A stretch of DNA of 64,000 nt from Umbellularia californica (GCA_028538565.1 JAPQWN010000004.1:52585673-52649672), one strand, 5' to 3'; numbered from the stretch's first letter, positions 34,564 through 47,626 are shown. The notes: generated by a model not told the origin, from the letters alone. Numbers and translations: made by a program.

Positions 34564-37500
34564 ATGTTAAAAGTCCTCTATTGGAACTGCAGGGGCATTG
34601 CCAATCGCCCCACCCAATGTACTTTGGTTAATATGATCCTCAAGCACTCCCTTAACCTCATTTTCATCTCTGAACCAATGGTTCCTCTCACTCCTTCTAT
34701 CTCCCACGACTGGTATAGCCTTGGCTTTGATACTTTCCACTCTAATGGCCTCTTCTACTTCCAATACCACCAATCTCTAGTGCCTTTCCAAATCAGCTCA
34801 CCACCTTTCCATTACTGTTAAAGACTTCTCTAGTCAACACCTTTCTATGCTTCTCCGTAACTCCTCCTCTGGCCTAAATACTATTATTACTGGAGTTCAT
34901 GGCTCAACCAACCCCTCCCTTAAAAAAGAACTCTGGAATGTCCTCATTGACTACTCCTCAACCACTCTCCCTTGGTGTGTCATAGGGGACTTCAATGCTA
35001 CTCTCTCCCATGCTGACAAACTTAGCATGTGCTACACCTCTCCTTTATCCCTCACAGCTTTCCAATCCACAGTGATGCAAGCTGGTCTCCGAGACATTCA
35101 GTATGTTGGGAACAAATTTAGCTAGTCCAACAATAGGCAAGGTTCCTCTTATGTGGCTGCCAGGCTGGACAGAGCCCTGGTGAATCCCATATTGCTGCGC
35201 CATTTTCGGGACCCAAAAATCCATAACCTTCCCAGAATATCTTCTGATCATGGCCTAATCCTTTTAGTCCATCAATCCCAAACTCCTCTATCTAATGCCC
35301 CTTCAAATTTGAAAATAAGTGGCGGCTACATCCTTTTTTCCTTGAGATAGTAAAATCCAGCTGGGACACCCAAATTGATGGTGATTCCCAATTCTTGCTT
35401 GCCCAAAAGCTCAAGTCCCTCAAGCATTCCCTCAGGCTCTGGAGTAAGTCCACTTATGGTAATCATCTCCAGAACATCAATGCTGCTGAACAAAAAGTCT
35501 TGCATTGCCAATTCCTTCTTGACTCTGCTCCTTCTGACATTGCCAGAGGAGCCCTCTTGTCTACCAAAATCGATCTTCATGATGCCCTCTCTGCTCAATA
35601 AATCCACTAGAAGCAAAGATCTAGGATCCAATGGCTGAAAGAGGGGGATCAAAATACTAAATTCTACCATCAATCAGCCAAAGCTAGGAGTTCCTTCAAC
35701 TTTATCCACCATATCTTTGTTAACAGCACTTTCACTGAGGACCAAGCTGTTATCCAAGCCCATACTGTGGATTTGTTCTCTAACTTATTCAAGCCTCATA
35801 ACAGCCAACCTAACTAATCCCACCCTCTTCCAGATCAACAGCCCAAAGGTCTCTGCCACAGACAATTCTTTCCTCACTTCTATACCCTCTCTTGATGAAA
35901 TTAAAGATGATGTCTTCTCCCTAAAAAAGAATAGCTCCCCTGGCCCTGATGGCTTCAATGGAACTTTTTCACTGCAACTTGGAGCATCACTGGCCACTCA
36001 GTATGTTCAGCTGTGCAGCACTTCTTTCTTACCAAAAGGATTCATCAAGCTTCCAACACATTTTTCCTTACTCTCATCCCCAAGTTAAAATCCCCTAACA
36101 CCTTTGCTGACTTTAGACCTATCAGCCTTCTTAACTTCTCCTATAAAATCATCTCCAAAACCCTTTCCTCCAAACTCTCCAAAATTATTCCTAAGATGAT
36201 CTCTCCGAACCAGGCTGCCTTCATCAAGGGCAGGAATATCCATCATCACACTGCTATGGCTTTTGAACTCTACCAAAAACTGAACTACAACTTCAATAAA
36301 GGCTCCATGTGCCTCAAACTTGATATTTCCAAAGCCTTTGACAAGCTGAATTAGACCTTCCTCTTCTCAGCACTTCATTTCCTCCAATTCTCTGATGACT
36401 GGATCTCTCTTATCAAAGAATGTATTTGTACCTCCAAAGGCTTTGTGCTCATTAATAGAATCTCCCAAGGCTTCTTCAGCTGCTTCTGTGGCCTAAGACA
36501 GAGAGATCCTCTTTCTCCTTACCTATTCATTCTAACAGAAGAAACCCTAAGCCTAAATCTTCATAATCTCCAATATCAAGGCCTTATTTCTCCTCTTTCC
36601 AATGTCCCCTCCTCCCCCTGCCACTTGCTCTATGCAGACGACATTCTCATCTTCATGAAGGGGGATACCTCCAATGTTTTAATCTTACAAAACCTATTGG
36701 AAATCTACCAGTCTGCTGCAAGTCAAAGCTTCAACCTACAAAAAAGCCAATTGCACCTGGGTAAATGTGGTTTAAGAAGGAAAAGGAGAATCAGTTCTAT
36801 TCTTGGCATTCAAGAAGCAACATCTCATCTAAAATACCTGGGCACTCCGATGCACTTTGGCTCTTCCAAGAGGCGCCACTTCCTTCCCCTTCTGAATGCC
36901 TTTCAGCCTAAGATTTCAGCTTGGAAAGCCAAGTCCCTATATTTGCAGGTCGTCTAATTTTGATTAAGCATGTCCTCTCCATTCTGCCAATCCACCTTGC
37001 CGCCATTATACCTCTGCCTGCCTCAATTTGCAAAGCTATTGAGAGGACAATGAGGCTCTTCCTCTGGTTAGGCAACTCTCCCCGCCAAAAGTTGCATCAT
37101 GTCAGCTGGGCAACAGTTACTCTCCCAAAGGTCGAAGGAGGCTTGGGAATAAGAAAGATTTCAGATGTCAACTCCACCTACTTTCTCAAGTTAGGCTGGC
37201 AAGCAGCAACATCCAATTCTCTCTGGTCCAGATGGTTCAAAAATCGTTATTTTAAATTCAACCCCATCGGGAACTCAGCAAATTCCACTTATGGTTCTTG
37301 CATTTGGAGGAAAATTCGCAACTCTGCCTCTCTAATTCATCAAGGTAGTTCCTGGTCCTTCGGCAACGGACAGAGCATCCATGCTTGGCACGATTCATGG
37401 CATGTAGGCGATCCTATTTCTACTTGCTTCCCCCAGTTGCAATTCCCCAAGGACCAACGTCTCTCCTCCCTATACCAATCTGGAACATGGGTTATTCCTG

Positions 37501-38072
37501 ACTTAGTGCCCCTCAATGTTCAACAGCATCTCCTTCCTCTCCTCTCGAACCTCTCCCCCAACCCTATAATTAGCGACTCCCTTCGCTGGAAAAACTCTCC
37601 AAACAGCAATCTCTCTACAAGATCTACCTGGCAGAAAGTCAGACACAGAGCAGATCCTCTCCACTGGCCCATCCTTATCTGGAACAACATCTCTCCCCAC
37701 AGAATTAATTGCTTCGGCTGGTGCTTGATGCACAACAAAACTCCCTCAGAAATCAGGCTGAAACGTATAGGTTTTTCGCTGGCTTCTAGATGCAGCATCT
37801 GCTATGCTGATGAAGATTCTGTCGGTCATCTCTTCTTATCTTGTGCCTTGGCGAAATCCATCTGGTCTTGGATTGTGCATGCAGCTGGGCTTCAGCTTCC
37901 TCTCCCCCTCTCTGCCTCTGCAATTTGGGCGATACTCTCCAAATAAATCGACTCCAATGGCCTCAAATTCATGGCTGCCATCTTCATCACAGTGCTCTTC
38001 TACTTGTGGCAGGCTAGAAACGAAGCCTTCTTTGATGATCACAGACCTTCCTTCCTCTCCACTCAAGCCACC
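34564..38072 (+). pseudogene. LINE ORF2 (endonuclease, RT, zf-RVT), frameshifted
   Basis: Starts with MLKVLYWNCRGI, the conserved opening of the APE-type endonuclease (34564-35300, including a GDFNATL block and an ISSDHGLI block). The RT spans about 35880-36960: SPGPDGFNG, FADFRPISLLN, LKLDISKAFDK, and YADD at about 36631-36642. Downstream are the thumb-like KISAWKAK region and an LLNPARINCFGW-like zf-RVT zinc domain (about 37640-37860; CSICYADEDSVGHLFLSC). At least five frame changes and several stops, such as TAG at 35123-35125, disable it. The end of the ORF is displaced to 47627 by the copia. Confidence 0.83.
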
Positions 38073-39184
38073 TGTTGGAAAAATGGCTAGAGCACCATTA
38101 CTTTTGTCAAAGTTTGAGCCAAAAACTAAGTGGGACCCACTAATCCTTTTTGGTGGGAATACATGGGAATGTACTCTACTCCATGAGTAGATTGATTACA
38201 TGTATTGGGTTGCTCTAATCCATTAAGGAGTGAATGAGAAATTGCCTCCTAAACACCACTACTTGAACATGTTAAACATGGATACAAAGGAAGTAGTGAA
38301 CTTGCATCCCACATTGCTTGGGAGCAAAACATTCCTTGGGTATATATACTTACCTTGGTAGTATAAAATAAGCCCCAAGGGGCACCCCACTTTTGTGTGG
38401 AATGGAGGACCTAGATCAAGGTAGGGTGATCAAGGTAGGGTCACCACCACACACGCGCGCGCGCCGCCCAGCCCCGCACCGAACCGGGCCGGGCCTGGGC
38501 TTGGGCTTGGGCTTCACGCGTGAGTTGGGCCTTGGCTCGGTCCACTACCCGTTTATTTTTTGGAGAAATTTTATTTAATAAAATTTCCTTTTGCAAATGG
38601 GATGTGTCCCTAGTGGTGTGTCCTTTCGCACTTAAAAGGGTGTGTCCAAACCCATAAGGTGTGTCCAAAGAAGATGCATCTGTTCAGTGAACAGTCACTG
38701 TTCTGAACAGATGCAACCCCCATTGAAGAGACCTGTTCAAGCTATTTAAGTGCATCTTGTACATGATTTTTTGAGCATCCAAATTCACTGCTATTGCATT
38801 GCATTCTCGAGTCATCATTGTGAAGAGAGAGTACTGCTGCTACACCTTTGGTTCGCCAGACACACAGTTTGTAGTGCTGCAACTGTTGTGGTTCGATCAT
38901 TGTATCCTGGGAGACAGACGCTGTAGAGCTCGTAAGCACCGTTGCGAGGGCGAATTTTGTCTTAAGGACATAGTGTTATACACTAGCCTTGATCATCATT
39001 CATCTAAGAGTTACAGAACTTTTCAACTTCAGACATACTCACTTTGTCTCTGCTTTTAAACAGTAAGTGAATTATATTCTTGCATTACAATTTGCTACTG
39101 TATTTAGTTGTTATTTTGATTCACTTTGTTATAGAACTTGTCTCCTAAATACTGATTTATTAGTGACTGTACTCGGCACTAACA
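38073..39184 (+). repeat. 5' LTR of the copia
   Basis: 1,112 bp, TGTTGGAAAAATGG to CGGCACTAACA. TATA-like GTATATATAC near 38340 and CTATTTAAG near 38737. Contains AATTTTGTCTTAAG (38953-38966), the exact complement of the tract just after the LTR. Confidence 0.93.
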
Positions 39185-39220
39185 ATCTTAAGACAAAATT
39201 TTTGATGTTCTGAGTACAGT
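39166..39220 (+). other. Non-tRNA primer region of the copia: 9-bp stem with self-complementary 14-mer
   Basis: No TGG..CAGAGC primer site follows the LTR. Instead CTTAAGACAAAATT (39187-39200) begins 2 nt after the LTR and is the perfect reverse complement of 38953-38966 inside the same LTR (and of the 3' LTR copy near 44814). ACTGTACTC (39166-39174) and GAGTACAGT (39212-39220) form a 9-bp stem whose 37-nt loop holds the LTR boundary and the 14-mer. Confidence 0.6.
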
Positions 39221-39470
39221 TTGTTATCAGTTTTACTTCAGTGTTTCTGGTTTCAGTTTCTGTCAGTTTTACTACTGGTTTATAAGTCTTCTGTTACTGA
39301 AACCAGTATTGTAAAACTCTGTTTCTATCTTTTATTTAATACGTTACAAAACTTCAGTGTGTTCTGTAACTTGCTTTATTATTCTCTCAGTTGATTTCTA
39401 TTTACAGTACTGTTAGTTGTTAACTTTCAGTATACTCTGTGTTTTCTTCTACTTCTGTTTATTCATAGTA

Positions 39471-42400
39471 ATGGGTATTGAGAAGGATACTCCAGTCAGT
39501 ACCCCTGCCCCTGTTATGGTGAGAAATGGGGAGAAACCTGAGAAGTTTAATAGTACTGAGTTTAAGAGATGGCAACAGAAGATGTTGTTCTATCTCACTA
39601 CCTTAAACTTGGCTAGGTTCCTCCATGAAGAAGCTCCTGCCTTAACAGAAGGTGAAACAGACAAGTAAGTGGTTGCTGCTGTTGATGCCTGGAAGCATGC
39701 TGACTTCCTCTGTCGGAATTATATACTCAATGGACTAGACAACACATTTTATAATGTGTACTGTTCATTGAAGACTGCTAAGGAATTATGGGATTCTCTT
39801 GATAAAAAGTACAGGACTGAAGATGCCGGAATGAAGAAATTCGTTGTGGGCAGATTCGTTGACTACAAGATGATCGATTCCAAAGCAGTAATCAATCAAG
39901 TTCAGGAACTTCAGGTAATTCTTCATGAAATTCATGCAGAAGGAATGTCTCTTAGTGAGTCTTTCCAAGTGGAAGCCATCATTGAAAAATTGCCACCACT
40001 TTGGAAGGATTTTAAGAACTACCTTAAGCATAAGCGAAAGGAGATGAAACTTGAAGACCTGATTGTCAGATTGAGGATAGAGGAAGATCATTGTGCATCT
40101 GAAAAGAAAGCAGGAAAAACATTCACTGAAGCTAAGGCCAATGTAGTAGAATATGGGCAGAATCCCAAGAAAAGGAAGAACAATCCCAATGGTCCAAAAC
40201 AGCAGGGTCCCAATGATAACAAGAAGTTCAAAGGGAAGTGCTATGTGTGCGACAAACCAGGCCACCGTGCTAAAGACTGTCGTAAGCGCAAGGACCAAGG
40301 CAATACAAGTAAGAAACCAGCGTAGGCCCACATGACAGAATTTGACACTCTCTCCACTGATGTTTCAGACATCAATCTTTCTGCTGTGGTCTCGAAAGTC
40401 AATCTGGTCGGTAATACCAGAGAATGGTGGGTGGACACTGGGGCCACTCGACTTGTTTGCTCCATTAGAGAGATGTCCTCCACTTATCATGCTACAACCG
40501 GAGAACAACTCTTCATGGGCAATTCTGCCACCTCTAAGGTTGAAGGACAAGGACAGGTGGTATTAAAGATGACTTCTGAAAACGAACTCACCATCAACAA
40601 TGTGCTGCATGTAACTAATATACGCAAGAATCTGGTATCAGGCTCACTACTAAGCAAGAAGGGTTTCAAACTTGTATTTGAGTCGGATAGGTTTGTCCTC
40701 ACTAAATCTGGGATGTACGTGGGTAAAGGGTACATGAGCGATGGGCTCTTTAAGCTGAATGTAATGACCATTATACCTAATAAGAAAAATTCTTCTGCTT
40801 CTATGCTTGAGTCTTCTAATGTGTGGCATGGTAGATTATGCCATGTTAACTATGATGCTTTGCGTAGATTAGTTAATATTGAATGTTTGCCTAAATGCAA
40901 TTTTGATTCAACTATCAAATGTGAAACATGTGTTGAAGCTAAGCTTACTAGAACCTCCTTTCATTCAATTGAACGAACTTCTGAACCCCTTCAGTTAATT
41001 CATTCTGATATCTGTGATCTAAAGTTTGTTCAAACTAAAGGTGGTAAGAAATATTTTCTTACATTCATTGATAACTGCACAAGATACTGTTATGTTTACT
41101 TACTGAGAAGTAAAGATGAGGCCTTGGAAATGTTCATACATTACAAGAATGAGGTTGAGAATCAACTTGATAAGAAAATCAAAGTGATAAGAAGCGATAG
41201 AGGGGGTGACTATGAATCACCTTTTGGTGAATTCTGTTCACAGCATGGTATTACACACCAAACTACTGCTCTTTATTCACCTCAGCAAAATGGTGTTGCT
41301 GAAAGAAAAAACAGAACTTTAAAAGAAATGATGAATGCTATGTTAATAAGTTCTGGATTACCTCAGAATTTGTGGGGGGATGCTATCCTTTCCTCAAATT
41401 ATATTCTCAATCGAATACCTCAAAAGAAAACCAACAAGACTCCCTACGAATTTTGGAAAGGCAGAATGCCTACTTACAAATACTTGAAAGTGTGGGGGTG
41501 TTTGGCTAAAGTGGCGGTTCCTACACCTAAAAAGGTTAAAATAGGACCAAAAACAGTTAACTGTGTATTCATAGGGTATGCTCATAATAGCAGTGCGTAT
41601 CGGTTTCCAATTCACAAGTCTGTAATTCCCGATATGCATCCTAATACTATTATTTAGTCAAGGAATGCATCGTTCTTTGAACATGTATTTCCTTACAAAC
41701 CATCGCAGGAATCGAGTTCTCTCAAAAGAACTCATGATACTGCGAGTAGCAGTAATGAAAACCAACAAGAGATTGATGAACCTAGACGAAGTAAGAGGGC
41801 TAGAACATCAAAAACGTTTGGTTCAGATTTTCTAACATTTCTGTTAGAAGATGAGCCTCAAAGCTTTAAAGAAGCAGTTTCCAATCCCGAAGCACCATAT
41901 TGGAAAGAGGCAATACATAGTGAAATTGAATCCATTTTGCAAAATCATACATAGGAACTAGTGGATCTTCCACAAGGTTGCAAACTTCTTGGATGTAAGT
42001 GGATATTCAAGAGAAAAATGAAAGCAGATGGATCAATTGAAAAGTACAAGGCCAGGTTTGTTGTTAAAGGGTACAGACAAAAGGAAGGCTTGGACTATTT
42101 CGATACTTATTCACCTGTAACGAGAATAACATCAATTCGAATGTTAATAGCACTTGCGGCTATATACAATTTCGAGATACATCAAATGGATGTAAAGATC
42201 GCTTTCTTAAATGGTGACTTAGATGAGGAAATCTATATAGAACAACCAGAAGGGTTTAATCAAGGTCAAACTAAGAAAGTTTGTCGGCTTGTCAAATCTT
42301 TATATGGATTAAAACAAGCACCAAAACAGTGGCATGAAAAATTTGACAATTTAATGATGTCAAATGGGTTTCAGATCAATGAATGTGACAAGTGTGTGTA

Positions 42401-43403
42401 TGTCAAGAACACTAACAATGGCTGTGTCATAATTTGCTTATATGTTGATAATTTACTCATTATGGGTAGCAATAATGCAATCATTCAGGCTACCAAGAGG
42501 ATGTTGAACAATAAGTTTGATATGAAAGATTTGGGTGTTGCTGATGTCATATTAGGAATTAAGTTTTCTAAAACATCGGATGGACTGATATTATCTCAAT
42601 CACATTATATTGAGAAAATACTCAAGAAATATAATCAAGATAATAGCAGTCCAGCAAGGACACCTATAGATATTAGTATCCATTTATCCAAGAATAATGG
42701 AAAAGGTATATCACAACGAGAATATGCGCAAATAATTGGCAGCCTAATGTATGTAATGAATTGCACTCGTCCAGACATTGCATATGCGGTTAGTAAATTG
42801 AGTAGATACACAAGTAACCCAGGAGCAGACCACTGGAAGGCCTTAGTTCGGGTTTTAAGATATTTAAAATACACCCAAAACTATGAACTGCATTACTCTA
42901 AATATCCAGCTGTACTTGAAGGCTATTGTGATGCCAACTGGATATCCGATATCAAAAATTCAAAATCCACAAGTGGATATTTATTTACACTTGGTGGTGC
43001 AGCGGTATCATGGAAATCTTCTAAACAAACTTGCATTGCTAGATCCACTATGGAATCTAAGTTTATTGCATTGGATAAAGCTGGCGAAGAAGCTAAATGG
43101 CTTCGTCAATTTTTAGAAGATATTCCGATGTGGTCAAAACCTGTGCCTCCTATCTGCATTCATTGCGATAGTCAATCAGCAATTGGAAAGGCACAAAATA
43201 AAATGTATAACGGTAAGTCTCGACACATTCGTCAAAGGCATAATACCGTGAGACAACTGCTCTCTAATTGCATTATGATGATTCAGTACATAAAGTCCAT
43301 AGATAACATTGCGGATCCTCTTACCAAAGGATTAGCAAGAGAGAAAGTAAATCGTTCATCGAGGGGAATGGGCTTAAAGCCTATGAATGGAAAGTTGCCA
43401 TAA
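39471..43403 (+). pseudogene. Copia gag-pol, one frame with four in-frame stops
   Basis: 1,311 codons in one frame from ATG 39471, with no frameshift. Stops: TAA 39666-39668, TAG 40323-40325, TAG 41655-41657, TAG 41952-41954. Gag has a UBN2-type capsid (KRWQQKMLFYLTT, DYKMIDSKAV) and the knuckle CYVCDKPGHRAKDC (about 40240). Protease: WWVDTGAT (about 40426). Integrase: HHCC (about 40826-40935), then the D,D,E core (HSDICD, RSDRGG, NGVAERKN). RT: KWIFKRKMKADGS to YGLKQAP; the catalytic box at 42441-42452 reads YVDN, not YVDD. RNase H: YCDANW to IADPLTKGL. Three stops and the YVDN change fit single C-to-T or G-to-A changes, so cytosine deamination is likely. It is inactive as sequenced. Confidence 0.92.
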
Positions 43404-43971
43404 TGGAAACCCTACCTAGTTCATTGGAGATCCCAAGATCTAGGTTCAAATGGACAACCGAATTGTGTGTGACTTAACAATATCACTATGGAGATAACAT
43501 CTCCTGCTCATTCCTATGATATTAATAGTGATACCTGCAGCGGTAAATAGGATAAGCAAGCTTTTAATGATTCTTATATCTTGGATAATCAGATGGGGTA
43601 TAGCATGATACTCTTAATAAGAATCACCTATGTGGGTGTGAACTGGGCCAATTCTATGAGAATGATAAGGCTAAATTCTCTAAAGCACTCATGAAACCAG
43701 GCATTGTTCAGGGCCAAAATGAACACAATCATGGAAACCAAATGTGTCAAGGAAGATTCTGTGTGAACTCTATTGTCTTGGTTTACGCAAAAGGCTGAGC
43801 AGTTCAAGACATCATGTTCACTGTTCAACCAGTAAATCCGATAGTATTTCACAAGGGAAGGTTCAAGGCCACAAGCTACCTTTCTCTATACAGATGATTT
43901 CCAATTGTACTCTCTCTGTGTGTCTGCATATCATTTCACTGCTTACAGTCAATGTCATTCATGTGGGGGAT
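43404..43971 (+). other. 3' untranslated region and polypurine tract of the copia
   Basis: Non-coding 568 bp ending in ATGTGGGGGAT (43961-43971) directly before the 3' LTR. Confidence 0.8.
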
Positions 43972-45028
43972 TGTTGGAAAAATGGCTAGAGCACCATTAC
44001 TTTTGTCAAAGTTTGAGCTAAAAACTAAGTGGGACCCACTAATCCTTTTTGGTGGGAATACATGGGAATGTACTCTACTCCATGAGTAGATTAATTACAT
44101 GTATTGGGTTGCTCTAATCTATTAAGGAGTGAATGAGAAATTGCCTCCTAAACACCACTACTTGAACATGTTAAACATGGATACAAAGGAAGTAGTGAAC
44201 TTGCATCCCACATTGCTTGGGAGTAAAACATTCCTTGGGTATATATATACTTACCTTGGTAATATAAAATAAGCCCCAAGGGGCACCCCACTTTTGTGGG
44301 GGAGGGAGGACCTAGATCAAGGTAGGGTCACCACCACGCGCGCGCGCCGCCCCAGGCTTGGGCTTGGGCTTCACGCGCGAGTTGGGACTTGGCTCGGTCC
44401 ACTACCCGTTTATTTTTTTGGAGAAATTTTATTTAATAAAATTTCCTTTTGCAAATGGGATGTGTCCCTAGTGGTGTGTCCTTTCGCACTTGAAAGGGTG
44501 TGTCCAAACCCATAAGGTGTGTCCAGAGAAGATGCATCTATTCAGTGAACAGTCACTGTTCTGAACAGATGCAACCCCCATTGAAGAGACCTGTTCAAGC
44601 TATTTAAGTGCATCTTGTACATGATTTTTTAAGCATCCAAATTCATTGCTATTGCATTGCATTCTCGAGTCATCGTTGTGAAGAGAGAGTACTGCTGCTA
44701 CACCTTTGGTTCGCCAGACACACAGTTTGTAGTGCTGCAACTACTGTGGTTCGATCATTGTATCCTGGGAGACAGACGCTGTAGAGCTCGTAAGCACCGT
44801 TGCGAGGGCGAATTTTGTCTTAAGGACATAGTGTTATACACTAGCCTTGATCATCATTCATCTAAGAGTTACAGAACTTCTCAACTTCAGACATACTCAC
44901 TCTGTCTCTGCTTTTAAACAGTAAGTGAATTATATTCTTGCATTACAATTTGCTACTGTATTTAGTTGTTATTTTGATTCACTGTGTTATAGAACTTGTC
45001 TCCTAAATACTGATTTATTACTGACTGT
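43972..45028 (+). repeat. 3' LTR of the copia, left part
   Basis: Matches 38073-39168; the last 14 bp of the LTR (47608-47621) lie after the inserted solo LTR. Includes the AATTTTGTCTTAAG tract near 44814. Confidence 0.92.
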
Positions 45029-47602
45029 TGATGGAACGCGCTCCGAGGCGCCGTGGGGCGGCTACCGGGGTCGGCGGAACGTGGGAGTCCGTCGGGTCAG
45101 ACCCTTTCGCGCCCTGGCGGGCCCTGAAGCGTGCATCAACATTTCTTTTGTGTGGGTGTGCCAGATTTTCTATTTTACTTGGAATTGCAAGTGGTCATCC
45201 GGAGATCAACCTTCGCAAGTAAAAAGGAAATCAACTTCTTTCAAGTTTTCCATTACACAAATATTTAAGAAAAGAGACATTTTCTTGGTTTACCGTGAAA
45301 GGCGATTTTGTTTGGCATTTATAGCCGATTTTGGCGTTTATAGCCGATTTACAATTCTTATCAATAATGAAAGACAAGAGTTGTGATTTTTGTCTCTTTA
45401 GAAAAATACAAATTACAATGAAAAGCAAGAAAAGGAAGATCTAACTTTTCAGGAGATTGTGGGGGACTCGTTCAGATTGACGGTCGCAAGCCATGTATGG
45501 GCTTCGCCATCATCCATGCAGATGAGAACAGAAGATGCTCTTGATTCGCTTGGCTTGGCTATAACCTCAGATTTTTAGAGGACAAAGACCAAGAGAAGGT
45601 CCTATGTCCAATAAAAAGCTAAGTAGACGGGCTGAAAAGCCACGTCTAAGCCATTGGAGGCAGCAGGAGAAGGCAAGGACCTTGGGGGGGGTGCCCCCCA
45701 AGGGACTTTTGTCACCTTGTAGTGGTGGCCGGTGCAGAACTTCAGCAGAGTTTTTCTCTCTTTTTCTTTCTCTCAGATCTCTTTCTGATCTTTTTTTCTG
45801 ATCTTCTTTCTCCTTTTTCCCGCTCCCAATTTCAATGGAATGCTCTCCTATTTATAGGCTTTTGGTAGCCATTTAGGAGGGTTTATGAGCCTTAATGGCT
45901 TTAATGGGAGGAGTTACAAGATTTATTTCTTGATTTTGTAACTCCTTTTTCCTTGAATCTGATTGGCCGATGGAGATTAAGGGCTTTTAATCACCTTAAT
46001 TACCATAATGGGAGGAGTTTCATGGTTTAAATGCCATGAATCAATTGACTTGTAACTCCCAAATGCTTGCTTCTGATTGGGCCGTCCAAAGAAATGAATT
46101 AATGACCATAATAAAGTTAGTCAATTAACCACATTAATTGGTCGCCGAGCAGTCGAAGAGTCGCGGGCCGTGCCGTGTCTTCTGGAATTCTTCTGGCGAT
46201 GATCATCGATGGATCTTCATGCTGATCGACATCGGATGAACATGTAACTTCAGACATTGATAGCTAAGAGCGGGCCGGTGACATCTGTCTTGTCGATTTC
46301 ACGATCGGTCGGACAGAAAGCGCACTTTCTTGGTCAGCCGGTTGACGATCTTGGAGCGATCAATGATGATTTTATGCTTTTGACGGCGGATCCGAGATGT
46401 CGTCGGATATGAGTCAATTTAAAGCACTAAAAATCACATTTTCAGGAAACCACAGGGGCCAAAGTGTGCGAAACGCGAAAAAAAATGGAAAAACGGGTCA
46501 CCGGCGGAAAATCCGGTGACCCGGACCTCCATGGTCGCCGGCGACCATGGGCCATGGTCGCAGGGGCCTGCGACCCTGGGGGATTTTTCCCCTTCGGAGC
46601 CCGTTTTGCGGTCGTTTTGAGGTCTTTTTCGTCGCCGTTTTCTTCTGTATTTTTCTTGACATTTCTTCTCATTTATTGGCTTGATTTCCCTGTAGAAAAC
46701 CTGATGAGAATCCTTGCATTTTTAGAGTGCAAAGTTTCCAATTTTCCGGGAAAGCCGAAGACTTTGTCGCGTAAAGCTGCTGATTTTCCGCCAGAAGCTG
46801 AAACTTGGTCAAACGATGTCGGAATGACCTGAAATTTGAGGTGAAGCCTCCTGAGCAATAAATAAGACCAACCATAGGCTTTTGTTTGAGTTTTGAAGCC
46901 GTTTGGGGTCCCGTCGATGCTTCACTTGATTTTGCTGCGGGGAAAATGCCGAGCTTTGATATGTGGCCAAACGATGTCCGATTGACCTGAAATTTGACGG
47001 GGAGCCTATTGGAGTCATTTGAGACGTTCCATGGGCTCCGTTTTGGATGTCATGGTCCCGGGTTGCTCCGCCGCCGGTAGGCTTGATTTTCTCTCGGAGC
47101 ATCGAAACCTGGTCAAACGTTGTCGGAATGACCTGAAATTTGACGTGCAGCCTTTTGGAAGCATGTTGAAGCCACTCATGCACTTGGTTTGATGAGCGAA
47201 GGCTTCGGTGGTTCCCGCCGCCGGGAGGCTTGATTTTGCTGCTCGAGCATTGATGGAGGGTCAAACGTTGTCGGTTTGACTTGAAATTTGGCATGGAGCC
47301 CTTTTGAGACATGCTGGAGTCATCTGTAGGCTTTGATCGAAGTTTTGACGTCTCCGATGATGTAGCCGCCGGGAGCTCCGGTTTAGCTGTCGGAGAAGTG
47401 AAGTTAGGCCAAATGTTGTCGAAATGGCCCGAAACTTCATGTGTACTCTTCTCTTGGCTATCTTGAAGGATCTTGCAGTTTTTGTTTGATTCTGACAAGA
47501 TTTGAATTTTTGGAGAAATTGCATTGCCTATTTATGGCAGGTTGCGACTTCATGCAGCTTTCTTGATGTTGAAGAGGCAAAGTGACATTTTTGGTGTCAA
47601 CA
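45029..47602 (-). mobile_element. Large solo LTR inside the copia 3' LTR, TSD ACTGT
   Basis: 2,574 bp between ACTGT at 45024-45028 and 47603-47607. Minus strand reads TGTTGACACC to CGTTCCATCA. TATA box CCTATAAATAGG on minus at about 45847-45858. GC-rich end at 45029-45140, five 148-bp repeats at the other end. Short frames inside (for example 46809-47498 minus) follow the repeats and are not genes. No internal retroelement domain. Confidence 0.87.
46807..47550 (-). repeat. Five-unit tandem repeat, about 148 bp period
   Basis: Unit starts (GGYCAAAYGNTGTCG) at 46807, 46965, 47111, 47259 and 47407, spaced 158, 146, 148 and 148 bp. Units share a TGACCTGAAATTTGACG core and a GCCGCCGG-AGGCTTGATTT block. 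Diverged, lying in the U3 side of the solo LTR. Confidence 0.8.
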
Positions 47603-47626
47603 ACTGTACTCGGCACTAACACCACC

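Larger units (their letters stand above)
38073..47621 (+). mobile_element. Full-length Ty1/copia retrotransposon, TSD CCACC
   Basis: 5' LTR 38073-39184, gag-pol 39471-43403, purine tract 43961-43971, 3' LTR 43972-45028 plus 47608-47621 (split by the solo LTR 45029-47602). CCACC flanks at 38068-38072 and 47622-47626. It sits in the last part of LINE ORF2. The two LTRs are near-identical apart from two short indels near 38430-38490, so the insertion is fairly young. The primer site is unusual (see 39166-39220). Confidence 0.93.

Noticed and set aside
38799..39059. An 86-codon frame present in both copia LTRs (also 44657-44917)
   Set aside because: It lies in LTR sequence and its conservation is explained by LTR identity.
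46809..47498. A 229-codon minus-strand frame
   Set aside because: It follows the 148-bp tandem repeats of the solo LTR and shows no protein family features.
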